A stretch of DNA of 11,554 bases. Origin: an uncultured Sphingobacteriaceae bacterium (GTDB lineage Bacteria; Bacteroidota; Bacteroidia; Sphingobacteriales; Sphingobacteriaceae). The position numbers and the translations under genes are program-made. The DNA lies in NCBI GenBank assembly GCA_937875035.1, contig CALNCF010000281.1:1-11554 (forward strand), in the 5' to 3' direction. The notes below the pieces were generated by a model. The model ran no database searches. It was not told the origin of the DNA and worked only from the letters and a program-made list of their open reading frames with translations. Positions 6,002 through 11,554 of the stretch are shown here, in pieces (positions within the stretch are counted from its first letter, which is position 1; every line of letters starts with the position of its first letter).

Positions 6002-7108
6002 TTAGACGTTCAATGATGGAAAATTATTCACTGCATTTATTTTCATAGAATCGAGAACCTTTGCGTAAATCTGAGTTGTCTTCAGTTCTTTATGACCCAG
6101 TAGTTTCGATACGGTGTAAATATCAACGTTATTAGAAAGCATCAACGTTGCATACGTGTGCCTTGCACAGTGGAAGGTTATCTTTTTCATAATTCCTGCC
6201 CTCATCATCCATTCACGTATTTTGAGATTGTTCCATGCGCTGTATTTGAGTCCTTTAAACACTCTTTCATCGGGATGCCCTCCACGTTTCAACAATTCAG
6301 CAGCTTCGGGTGGTACTGGAAGAAATTCAACTCCTTTAGTCTTCTGCTGTGTAAACTGGAGTGTACAAGTTCCTTGATGCTCTGAATGTATAACTTCCTT
6401 CCAAGTTAGCTTTTGTATATCCGACCATCTTAATCCAGTCATTGTGCTGAACAAAAATGCCTCTTTTACAATTTTGCTGTCGCAATCTGTAGCATTTGCT
6501 GATCTGAGTTCTTCCAATGTAAGATATTCACGCTTTGATTCAGCTTCTTTGATCCCTTTTACACGTTTTGCCGGGTTTTCTGTAATAATTTTTTCTTCAA
6601 ATGCTTGATTTAAAGCAGCCTTGACCTTGTTGAAGTATGAATGTGCCGAACTTTGTGATAATTTGGTATGGCTCTTCGTTAATGGCTCATTTAGAAGGTA
6701 ATCTTTGAAGCGATTCAACAGTACTTCATTGACTTCTCCGAAAGAGATTCCCTTATTGTCCGAAAATCGTAAAAGAATCTTGTAGGTACTAAGCCAATTA
6801 CCGTAGTTCCCTTCATTTTGTCTACGGTTTTGGGTCAGTTTATGAAAATAGTCCAGAAAACTTGCTTTTGCCTTGAACTTGCTGTTGAAATCATACTTGC
6901 CGTCCTGTACTTCTAGCACACGTCTTGATACAATTGTATCAGCAAGTTCTTTGGTTCTCTTGTTGTGGTCTCGTTCTAAGAAGTTCTGCGGCTTATCATA
7001 AAGGAATAAGTCGAGAGTCTCGGATTCTGTTTTGTAGTTGCTGTACAAATCAATGTACAATCTGCTTCTGCCTTTCGATAAAGGTCTTTTTCGTAATGTT
7101 ACTGACAT
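6002..7108 (-). CDS. Tyrosine recombinase (integrase) of the element
   Basis: A 368-residue site-specific recombinase with all catalytic residues visible: R227 in TGLRWSD, K256 in QQKTKG, H313 and R316 in FHCARHTYA, H339 in LLGHKEL, and the nucleophile Y348 in TTQIYAKV. The N-terminal region (about 1-75) fits an arm-type DNA-binding domain, residues 80-175 the SAM-like core-binding domain, and 195-355 the catalytic domain. The length is normal for phage and ICE integrases of Bacteroidota. It lies between the attachment flank and the RteC-like gene and is transcribed away from mnmE. It would integrate the element into the mnmE 3' end and, with an excisionase, remove it. A 15-bp palindrome at 7134-7148 may regulate it. 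The target is inferred from position. Confidence 0.95.
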   Translation of the reverse strand: MSVTLRKRPLSKGRSRLYIDLYSNYKTESETLDLFLYDKPQNFLERDHNKRTKELADTIVSRRVLEVQDGKYDFNSKFKAKASFLDYFHKLTQNRRQNEGNYGNWLSTYKILLRFSDNKGISFGEVNEVLLNRFKDYLLNEPLTKSHTKLSQSSAHSYFNKVKAALNQAFEEKIITENPAKRVKGIKEAESKREYLTLEELRSANATDCDSKIVKEAFLFSTMTGLRWSDIQKLTWKEVIHSEHQGTCTLQFTQQKTKGVEFLPVPPEAAELLKRGGHPDERVFKGLKYSAWNNLKIREWMMRAGIMKKITFHCARHTYATLMLSNNVDIYTVSKLLGHKELKTTQIYAKVLDSMKINAVNNFPSLNV

Positions 7109-7133
7109 GGTTTGTTTTAAAATTTTATTAATG

Positions 7134-7148
7134 ATTTGTACTACAAAT
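7134..7148. promoter_or_regulatory. 15-bp perfect palindrome upstream of the integrase gene
   Basis: ATTTGTA and TACAAAT flank a single central C. The site lies 25 bp upstream of the integrase ATG, within promoter distance, and is a candidate operator or recombinase-binding site. Confidence 0.4.
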
Positions 7149-7172
7149 TTTCAGAAATTGAAAAATCAAAAA

Positions 7173-7208
7173 AGAATTTATTTCAATCTTTATTCTTAAA
7201 TAAATTCT
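7173..7208. repeat. Inverted repeat, 11-bp arms, in the attachment flank
   Basis: AGAATTTATTT (7173-7183) and its exact complement (7198-7208) are separated by 14 bp. No T-run with GC-rich stem is present, so a protein-binding site is likelier than a terminator. Confidence 0.45.
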
Positions 7209-7288
7209 CTTTTGTTATCCATTTTGATTATGAAATTTCTTTCTAAAAATATAAGAGCTTCATCAGGCTATAAAGATTTTTCTTAAGA

Positions 7289-7329
7289 TTTTCTTGATGA
7301 TATTGGTCATCATGAAACCATCAAGAAAA
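7289..7329. repeat. Inverted repeat, 11-bp arms, in the attachment flank
   Basis: TTTTCTTGATG (7289-7299) and CATCAAGAAAA (7319-7329) are exact complements separated by 19 bp. A shorter hairpin TGATGA/TCATCA (7295-7300 and 7307-7312) is an alternative pairing. It lies about 100 bp beyond the mnmE stop and lacks a T-run on the minus strand. Confidence 0.45.
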
Positions 7330-7425
7330 AATAGGCAAAGAATGGAAAAAGAATGAAAAGGAAATCCTTGAAAAACCCTTTAAAATCAATGAAAAGAAAA
7401 GGAAGGAAACAGTCGGAAACGCAAC

Positions 7426-7443
7426 CTACTTTCCGATACAAAA
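7426..7443 (-). other. Probable attachment-site core at the mnmE 3' end
   Basis: The last codons of mnmE (Phe-Cys-Ile-Gly-Lys-stop, TTTTGTATCGGAAAGTAG on the minus strand) mark the junction with the element. The Salmonella island SGI1 uses this same conserved stretch at the end of trmE (mnmE) as its attB. The exact crossover cannot be placed because the second repeat copy is outside the window, and composition suggests the imported part may extend to about 7530. Confidence 0.5.
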
Positions 7444-8805
7444 CTTACTAAAGATATTATCCAACAGATCATCGGTAGATATATTCCCGGTGATAAGCCC
7501 TAATGAATAAAGGGCTTCTTTGATATCCATGGCCAGGAAGTCGGAGGTAACCGGGTGGTCGATGCCGTTCAGCACGCGCTCCAGGGCTTCGGCCGTGTGT
7601 TGCAAAGCCTCGGCATGGCGAAGGTTCGACACGATCACCTGGTTGTTTTGCAGTGCCGCTACATTCACGATGCTCAGCAGCTCTTCCAGCAATTGCGGGA
7701 TGCCTTGCCGGGTGAGGGCAGAGATATGAATGGGCGAAGGGGTGTCGGGGATGAGCTGTACGCTTGGCCCGGCTTCGTGCCGGTCGGCCTTGTTCGCTAC
7801 GATAACCAGCTTACTTTGATTGGCCGTGGTGATCTCCTGTAATTCCTCTATAATGGTATGCAGCTCGTGCAGCGCTGTTTCTTCAGGGTCGTACATATAG
7901 ATCACGATGGCCGAGCTCCTGATCTTGTCGAAGGTGCGTTCCACACCCTTTGCTTCGATGATGTCTTCCGTCGAACGGATCCCCGCGGTGTCGATAAACC
8001 GGAAGCGGATGCCACTGATATTGATTTCGTCTTCAATAGTATCGCGGGTGGTACCGGCAATGTCGGATACGATGGCGCGCTCTTCATTGAGCAGGGCATT
8101 GAGCAGGGTCGACTTGCCTACATTGGGTTTCCCGGCGATCACCACGGGTACCCCGTTGCGGATCACATTGCCCAGCTCAAAAGATTGGATGAGGCGGTGG
8201 ATCACCTGCACGATCTTCAGGATCAGGGTCTTCATCTGCTCCCGGTTGGCAAACTCCACATCCTCTTCGGAGAAGTCGAGCTCCAGCTCTACTAAGGAGG
8301 CGAAATGGATGAGCTCTTCGCGCAGCTTCTTGAGCTCGCCCGAAAAGCCGCCGCGCATCTGTTGCATGGCGATCTTATGCGAGGCTTCCGATTGGGAAGC
8401 GATCAGGTCGGCAACGGCTTCGGCTTGCGAAAGGTCGAGCTGTCCGTTGAGGAAAGCACGCAGGGTGAACTCCCCGGGGCCTGCCATCCGGGCGCCCCGG
8501 CGTATGAGCAATTTAATGATCGATTCAATGATATAGGGCGATCCGTGACAGGAGATCTCGATGCTGTCTTCCCGGGTATAGGAGTGAGGGGCGATGAATA
8601 CGCTCACCAGCACCTCATCGAGCATATGTGGCCCGTCGTTAATGGTGCCGAAATGAAGGGTATGTGAAGCCTGTTTGGCCAGGTCTTTCCCCTTAAAAAC
8701 TTCATTACAGATGGATATGGCCTGCGGACCGGATAAGCGGATCACGCCGATAGCCCCGGTTCCCGAAGGGGTGGCTAAGGCTACGATGGTATCTGTTGTA
8801 TTCAT
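7426..8805 (-). CDS. mnmE: tRNA modification GTPase MnmE
   Basis: A 459-residue, full-length MnmE. With MnmG it makes the 5-carboxymethylaminomethyl-type modification at U34 of certain tRNAs in the cytoplasm. The N-terminal folate-binding domain (about 1-120) begins TDTIVALATPSGTGAIGVIR. The G domain has GKPNVGKS (225-232), GTTRDT (251-256), DTAG (272-275), NKAD (338-341) and SAL (362-364). The C-terminal FCIGK (455-459) carries the conserved cysteine at 456. The start is the ATG at 8805, which directly follows a TAnnTTTG box. The body of the gene is GC-rich with GC-ending codons, but the last 34 codons are AT-richer: GC at third positions is 14/15 for codons 411-425, 7/15 for 426-440 and 8/20 for 441 to the stop (hand counts). 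This fits replacement of the 3' end by the integrated element. The protein sequence appears intact. Confidence 0.97.
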   Translation of the reverse strand: MNTTDTIVALATPSGTGAIGVIRLSGPQAISICNEVFKGKDLAKQASHTLHFGTINDGPHMLDEVLVSVFIAPHSYTREDSIEISCHGSPYIIESIIKLLIRRGARMAGPGEFTLRAFLNGQLDLSQAEAVADLIASQSEASHKIAMQQMRGGFSGELKKLREELIHFASLVELELDFSEEDVEFANREQMKTLILKIVQVIHRLIQSFELGNVIRNGVPVVIAGKPNVGKSTLLNALLNEERAIVSDIAGTTRDTIEDEINISGIRFRFIDTAGIRSTEDIIEAKGVERTFDKIRSSAIVIYMYDPEETALHELHTIIEELQEITTANQSKLVIVANKADRHEAGPSVQLIPDTPSPIHISALTRQGIPQLLEELLSIVNVAALQNNQVIVSNLRHAEALQHTAEALERVLNGIDHPVTSDFLAMDIKEALYSLGLITGNISTDDLLDNIFSKFCIGK

Positions 8806-8809
8806 CCTG

Positions 8810-8817
8810 CAAAAGTA
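8810..8817 (-). promoter_or_regulatory. mnmE promoter, -7 element
   Basis: TACTTTTG on the minus strand is an exact TAnnTTTG match ending 4 bp before the ATG at 8805. Transcription would start at or next to the start codon, so the mRNA may be leaderless or nearly so. A -33 TTG at the normal spacing is not clear. Confidence 0.55.
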
Positions 8818-8870
8818 AGCTATTTTTCAGGATTGTAGGTGTGCAGGCGGAGATGCGTCCTGCTTCCCGG

Positions 8871-9746
8871 CTACAGCAATTCCATCACATTCTTCTCGAT
8901 CGTCTGCGCGATCTTGTCGGTGGGCAGGTCGTTGGCATCGTTCCCGAAGGGATCTTCGATCTCCTCGGCGATCAGCTCCAGGCTGGCCAGCACATAGAAT
9001 ACGAAAGCGATCACCGGGATCACATAAAAGCCTAATGAGAATACATAGCCGAAGGGCAGGGTGATCACATAAATAAAGATGAACTTCTTTAAAAAGGCGC
9101 TGTATGAATAGGGGATCGGTGTGTTCTTAATGCGTTCGCAGGCTCCGCAGATGTCGTTGAACGAACGTACCTCATGCTCGATATAGATCAGCTGCTGCTG
9201 GCTGATCTTCTCATGGCGCAGCATATGCTGGATGCGCCTGTTCATGAGCAGCGAAAGCTGGTTGGGTACATGCTTGGTATGATCGACCTCTTGCAGGTCT
9301 TCATCCTGGTCGAACAGCTCGGTACGGGTATGCTCCGAGCGCAGGTGCTTACGCAGGGCATGTGCAAAAGCCGGGATGATGTTCCGGAAAAAGGCACGGT
9401 CCTTCTCGTCTTCGGGTGGCAGTATGGAAGAGAGCTTGATGGCCAGCCCGCGGCTGTTGTTCACCAGGGCGCCCCATTGCTTCCGTCCTTCCCACCAGCG
9501 GTCGTAGGCCGTATTGGTGCGGAATACCAGGAGCATGGAGATCACAAAGCCCAGCAGGCTGTGCATGATCGGGATGTTGCGCACATAGCTCTTTTCAGAT
9601 ACCTGCCAGTAGCTGAGCTCCAGCCAGGCGATCAGCCCGGAGTAGACGCACATGAGCAGGATGAGCGGGCCAAGCTTGCGGATGGTATCGCCCCTGGGGA
9701 TCTTAAATATAAATGAAACCCAGTCTTTCGGATCGTTCCCTATCAT
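8871..9746 (-). CDS. Bestrophin-family (UPF0187) anion channel-like membrane protein
   Basis: A 291-residue integral inner-membrane protein from the ATG at 9746. The family start MIGNDPKDWVSFIFKIPRGDT is recognisable here. An in-frame ATG at 9806 would add 20 atypical residues and overlap the upstream gene, so it is less likely. Hydrophobic segments lie at about 25-43, 60-75 and 220-258. The bestrophin signature FRTNTAYDRWWEGRKQWG is at 75-92, CERIKNTPIPYSYSAFLKKF at 203-222 and the EEIEDPFGNDANDLP motif at 261-275, as in bacterial bestrophins, which form pentameric ion channels. Ion selectivity varies in the family (some bacterial members pass cations), so the substrate is left open. It lies 49 bp downstream of the MBL-fold gene on the same strand. 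Confidence 0.9.
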   Translation of the reverse strand: MIGNDPKDWVSFIFKIPRGDTIRKLGPLILLMCVYSGLIAWLELSYWQVSEKSYVRNIPIMHSLLGFVISMLLVFRTNTAYDRWWEGRKQWGALVNNSRGLAIKLSSILPPEDEKDRAFFRNIIPAFAHALRKHLRSEHTRTELFDQDEDLQEVDHTKHVPNQLSLLMNRRIQHMLRHEKISQQQLIYIEHEVRSFNDICGACERIKNTPIPYSYSAFLKKFIFIYVITLPFGYVFSLGFYVIPVIAFVFYVLASLELIAEEIEDPFGNDANDLPTDKIAQTIEKNVMELL

Positions 9747-9761
9747 ATAGTGATTTTTTAG

Positions 9762-9769
9762 CGAATATA
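9762..9769 (-). promoter_or_regulatory. Possible -7 element for the bestrophin gene
   Basis: TATATTCG on the minus strand matches TAnnTTTG at seven of eight positions and lies 15 bp upstream of the ATG at 9746. It supports the shorter start, because the upstream ATG at 9806 would lie before this promoter. No -33 TTG is evident. Confidence 0.4.
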
Positions 9770-9795
9770 GAGGAAATGTGTAAAAAAACAGGGGG

Positions 9796-11193
9796 CTATA
9801 ATTCATAGGTCATGCCACGTTCGGGCATCACTACCGAAGCGTATCCTTTCCCGGCAAGCGATTCTGCCATGGCCTCCATGCTGCGTGGCTCTCCGTGTAC
9901 GAGGAAGATCTTTTTCAGCCGTGCCGGGTCCTGGTGTCCGATCATACCGAGCAGTCCTTCATGGTCGGCATGCCCGCTTAAAAGGTCTGTCTTGCGGATG
10001 GTAGCATACACCGACAGCTCCCGGTCGTTGATCCGTACCAGGGGAGCGCCGTCGAGCAGCTTCCTGCCCAGGGTGCCCCTGGCGCAATAGCCCACGAAGA
10101 AGATCGTGCAGTAAAAGTTCTGGATGTTATGATATAGATGATCCTGGATGCGTCCGCCCTCGAGCATGCCCGCCGAAGAGATGATGATGCAAGGCTCATA
10201 ATAATTGGAGATCAGGCGGCTTTGCTGCGCGTCCTGCACATAGGTAAGGTTGTCGAATTCAAACTCATCCCCGTACTGCTCATAGAAAGCACGGGCTTCG
10301 TCGTTCAGCTGGTGCTGGTACCTGCGGTACACATCTGTGGCGGCATTGGCCAGCGGACTATCCACGAACACATGGATCTTCGGCAGCTTGTTTTCCTGGA
10401 ACAGCTTGTTCAGCAGGTAGATCAGGGCCTGCGTTCGCCCGATGCTGAAAGCCGGGATGATCAGCCTGCCCGGGCTGTTCACACAGGTATCCATAATAAC
10501 CTGCCACAGCACATCCTCTATGCGCTCACCCTTGGTATGGAACCTCCCGCCATAGGTCGATTCGCATACGAGGTAATCCACCGCGGGGATGATCTCCGGA
10601 TCCTGCAATACCGGGTAGCCCTTACGCCCGATGTCGCCGCTGAAGGCGATGGATTTTTGCTCACCGTTCTCTTCGACAGAGAGCACCACCGCTGCCGCCC
10701 CTAAGAGGTGCCCCACCGGGATGAACTCGATGCTGAGCTGCCCGTTTACCCGGAAGGGTTTATGGAAGTCGATGTCCACCACGCGATCCATGGCATCCAT
10801 CACATGCTTGTGCAGGTAAAGCGGGGTTTTGTTCCGTGCAGTATGCCTGTGCTTCTTTCCGCGGCGCTTTGTTTTCTGGTCGTTCATGAAAATGTTCACA
10901 GTATCGGCCAGCAGCAATTGCATCAGGGGGTAGGTAGCCGTTGTGCAGAGGATCTGCCCTTCATAGCCACAGCGTACCAGGGTAGGCAGGTTCCCTGAAT
11001 GATCCACGTGCGCGTGGGTCACAATAACCAGGTCAATCTCCGAAGGCAGGAAGGGAAATTGCTCATTCTGTATGCGATCGCGCAGCTCATAATCGAGACC
11101 GCAATCGATCAGTATCTTGTACCCGCCAGCCAGCTCCAGCAGGTGCATGCTCCCGGTTACCTGGCGCGCGGCGCCCCAGCTTGTAAATTTCAT
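9796..11193 (-). CDS. Metallo-beta-lactamase-fold, beta-CASP ribonuclease-like protein (CPSF/RNase J-related)
   Basis: A 465-residue cytoplasmic protein from the ATG at 11193. The typical start MKFTSWGAARQVTGS fixes the N-terminus, although an in-frame ATG at 11331 would add 46 unconvincing residues. Metal-binding motifs are HAHVDH (60-65), H162 in GHLLGAA and D187 in SGDIG. Beta-CASP motifs are E211 in ESTYGG, the FVDSPLA stretch (276-282), H408 in SGHADH and H433 in LVHGEP. The family cuts RNA as CPSF-73/YSH1-like enzymes and may act in RNA maturation or decay; no specific substrate is indicated. The order of motifs and all ligand positions are intact. The gene has a strong predicted promoter at 11461-11491 with a long leader. 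The bestrophin gene follows after 49 bp but has its own promoter candidate. Confidence 0.93.
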   Translation of the reverse strand: MKFTSWGAARQVTGSMHLLELAGGYKILIDCGLDYELRDRIQNEQFPFLPSEIDLVIVTHAHVDHSGNLPTLVRCGYEGQILCTTATYPLMQLLLADTVNIFMNDQKTKRRGKKHRHTARNKTPLYLHKHVMDAMDRVVDIDFHKPFRVNGQLSIEFIPVGHLLGAAAVVLSVEENGEQKSIAFSGDIGRKGYPVLQDPEIIPAVDYLVCESTYGGRFHTKGERIEDVLWQVIMDTCVNSPGRLIIPAFSIGRTQALIYLLNKLFQENKLPKIHVFVDSPLANAATDVYRRYQHQLNDEARAFYEQYGDEFEFDNLTYVQDAQQSRLISNYYEPCIIISSAGMLEGGRIQDHLYHNIQNFYCTIFFVGYCARGTLGRKLLDGAPLVRINDRELSVYATIRKTDLLSGHADHEGLLGMIGHQDPARLKKIFLVHGEPRSMEAMAESLAGKGYASVVMPERGMTYEL

Positions 11194-11361
11194 CTGCGTG
11201 TTTCTCCTGCTTAATCGAATGTGAAAATCAAGAGGTAATGATAGGAAAAAAATGGGAAAGCCCCGGAATGGGCAATAGCTCACAGTAAACCGGTCTGCAA
11301 AGAACCCGGCTCCGGGCAGGCCGGCTTCCATCTCGCGTACGGATCGTTCAGCCTGCTGTTG

Positions 11362-11390
11362 TACAGGGGCGAATGGTGATTTCCCCTGTA
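11362..11390. other. 8-bp inverted repeat in the leader of the MBL-fold gene
   Basis: TACAGGGG (11362-11369) pairs with CCCCTGTA (11383-11390) around 13 nt, inside the predicted 5' leader. On the plus strand a T-rich stretch follows, but no plus-strand gene is known there. It could be a weak terminator or a leader structure. Confidence 0.3.
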
Positions 11391-11460
11391 TGTTTTCTTC
11401 GCCGGGTATTATTCAACCTCAGGATAATGGACCCACCAAAGCTATGAATGGAACAATGAT

Positions 11461-11491
11461 CAAAAGTAAATTTGACCGATGCTTCATGCAA
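11461..11491 (-). promoter_or_regulatory. Predicted Bacteroidota-type promoter for the MBL-fold gene
   Basis: On the minus strand TTG (11491-11489) is followed after 20 bp by TACTTTTG (11468-11461), the -33/-7 consensus of this phylum. Transcription would start near 11455, giving a leader of about 260 nt before the ATG at 11193. The leader contains no in-frame ATG before 11331 and no recognised riboswitch; the remaining bases (11194-11460) hold only the repeat at 11362-11390. Confidence 0.6.
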
Positions 11492-11554
11492 CCGTATATA
11501 TGATGGTTCTTGTTTGCTGTTCTCTCGTTTTTCTGGGGAATTGCTGATAAACAG

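Larger units (their letters stand above)
7109..7425. other. Attachment-site flank between integrase and mnmE, no gene seen
   Basis: This 317-bp AT-rich stretch holds no convincing coding frame. It contains a 15-bp palindrome (7134-7148), two inverted repeats with 11-bp arms (7173-7208 and 7289-7329) and a nested 6-bp inverted repeat TGATGA/TCATCA (7295-7312). A near-duplicate pair of AAGATTTT-CTT units lies at 7273-7296, and AATGRAAAR-type units occur at 7341, 7352 and 7388. Dense repeats between an integrase gene and the gene end it targets are what arm-type integrase and excisionase sites look like. No TAnnTTTG promoter for the integrase was found. Confidence 0.5.
1..7443. mobile_element. 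Integrated mobile element, right-hand part, inserted at the 3' end of mnmE
   Basis: The stretch is AT-rich throughout, in contrast to the GC-rich genes to its right. It carries a tyrosine recombinase adjacent to the chromosomal junction, an RteC-like protein, an excisionase-like HTH protein, a replication initiator and a restriction cargo unit. The recombinase gene points away from mnmE and lies next to it, the usual layout for an element integrated at a gene's 3' end. The left end is outside the window: I found no second copy of the mnmE terminal sequence between 1 and 7425. No conjugation genes are visible, so it could be a mobilizable element, an ICE or a satellite; the part seen does not decide. 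Confidence 0.8.

Noticed and set aside
6104..6120. TTTCGATACGG-like stretch inside the integrase as a second copy of the mnmE end
   Set aside because: Only a short partial match to the TTCCGATACAAA core, inside a conserved integrase coding region, so it is not an attachment site.
7520..8667. Several plus-strand open frames of 69-209 codons opposite mnmE
   Set aside because: They are antisense to a fully conserved MnmE reading frame. GC-rich genes with GC-ending codons leave long frames on the opposite strand. None shows a recognisable motif.
9747..9806. 20-residue N-terminal extension of the bestrophin gene
   Set aside because: The family-typical start lies at 9746, and a promoter-like box at 9762-9769 lies inside the extension, which also overlaps the preceding gene's end.
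9174..11214. Plus-strand frames opposite the bestrophin and MBL-fold genes, the longest 188 codons
   Set aside because: They are shadows of genes with clear family motifs on the minus strand. None has a promoter or a recognisable domain.
11194..11331. 46-residue N-terminal extension of the MBL-fold gene
   Set aside because: The typical family start MKFTSWGAARQVTGS begins at 11193; the extension is not like any domain I know.
1..11554. tRNA, rRNA, CRISPR array or insertion sequence
   Set aside because: No cloverleaf-like or rRNA-like stretch, no regularly spaced repeats and no transposase motif were seen on either strand.

Overview
The window looks like a Bacteroidota chromosome, most likely of the Chitinophagaceae/Sphingobacteriia type. 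The TAnnTTTG promoter signature of that phylum precedes several genes, and the recombinase, RteC-like protein and excisionase form a set typical of its integrated elements. Species cannot be fixed from this sequence alone.

The window has two halves. From the left edge to about 7425 the DNA is AT-rich and reads as one end of an integrated mobile element. From about 7530 to the right edge it is clearly GC-richer and holds three ordinary chromosomal genes, all on the minus strand: the beta-CASP metallo-beta-lactamase protein (9796-11193), a bestrophin-family channel (8871-9746) and mnmE (7426-8805). The element abuts the last codons of mnmE, so mnmE is the integration target and its end has been rebuilt. 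GC at third codon positions falls sharply over the last 34 codons of mnmE, which suggests that the element supplied that part of the gene.

Reading leftwards from mnmE, the element has an attachment-type flank rich in inverted repeats (7109-7425), a tyrosine recombinase (6002-7108), an RteC-like protein 4 bp downstream of it (5014-5997), an excisionase-like HTH protein (4577-4891), a replication initiator resembling the phage/plasmid gene II/X family (3491-4456) with a hairpin and direct repeats beside it, and a CoiA-like predicted nuclease with a C-terminal membrane segment (2736-3410). These form the integration, excision and replication module.

Further left are small uncharacterised genes (2182-2609), a divergent pair made of an XRE repressor (1304-1513) and an N-terminally membrane-anchored protein (1612-2094), and a probable restriction unit. 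That unit is an XRE controller (887-1195) overlapping by ATGA a predicted HNH-type restriction endonuclease that runs off the left edge (1-890). A perfect 27-bp palindrome overlies the controller's promoter and is probably its autoregulatory operator. The partner methyltransferase and the far end of the element are not in the window. No tRNA, rRNA or CRISPR array was seen.
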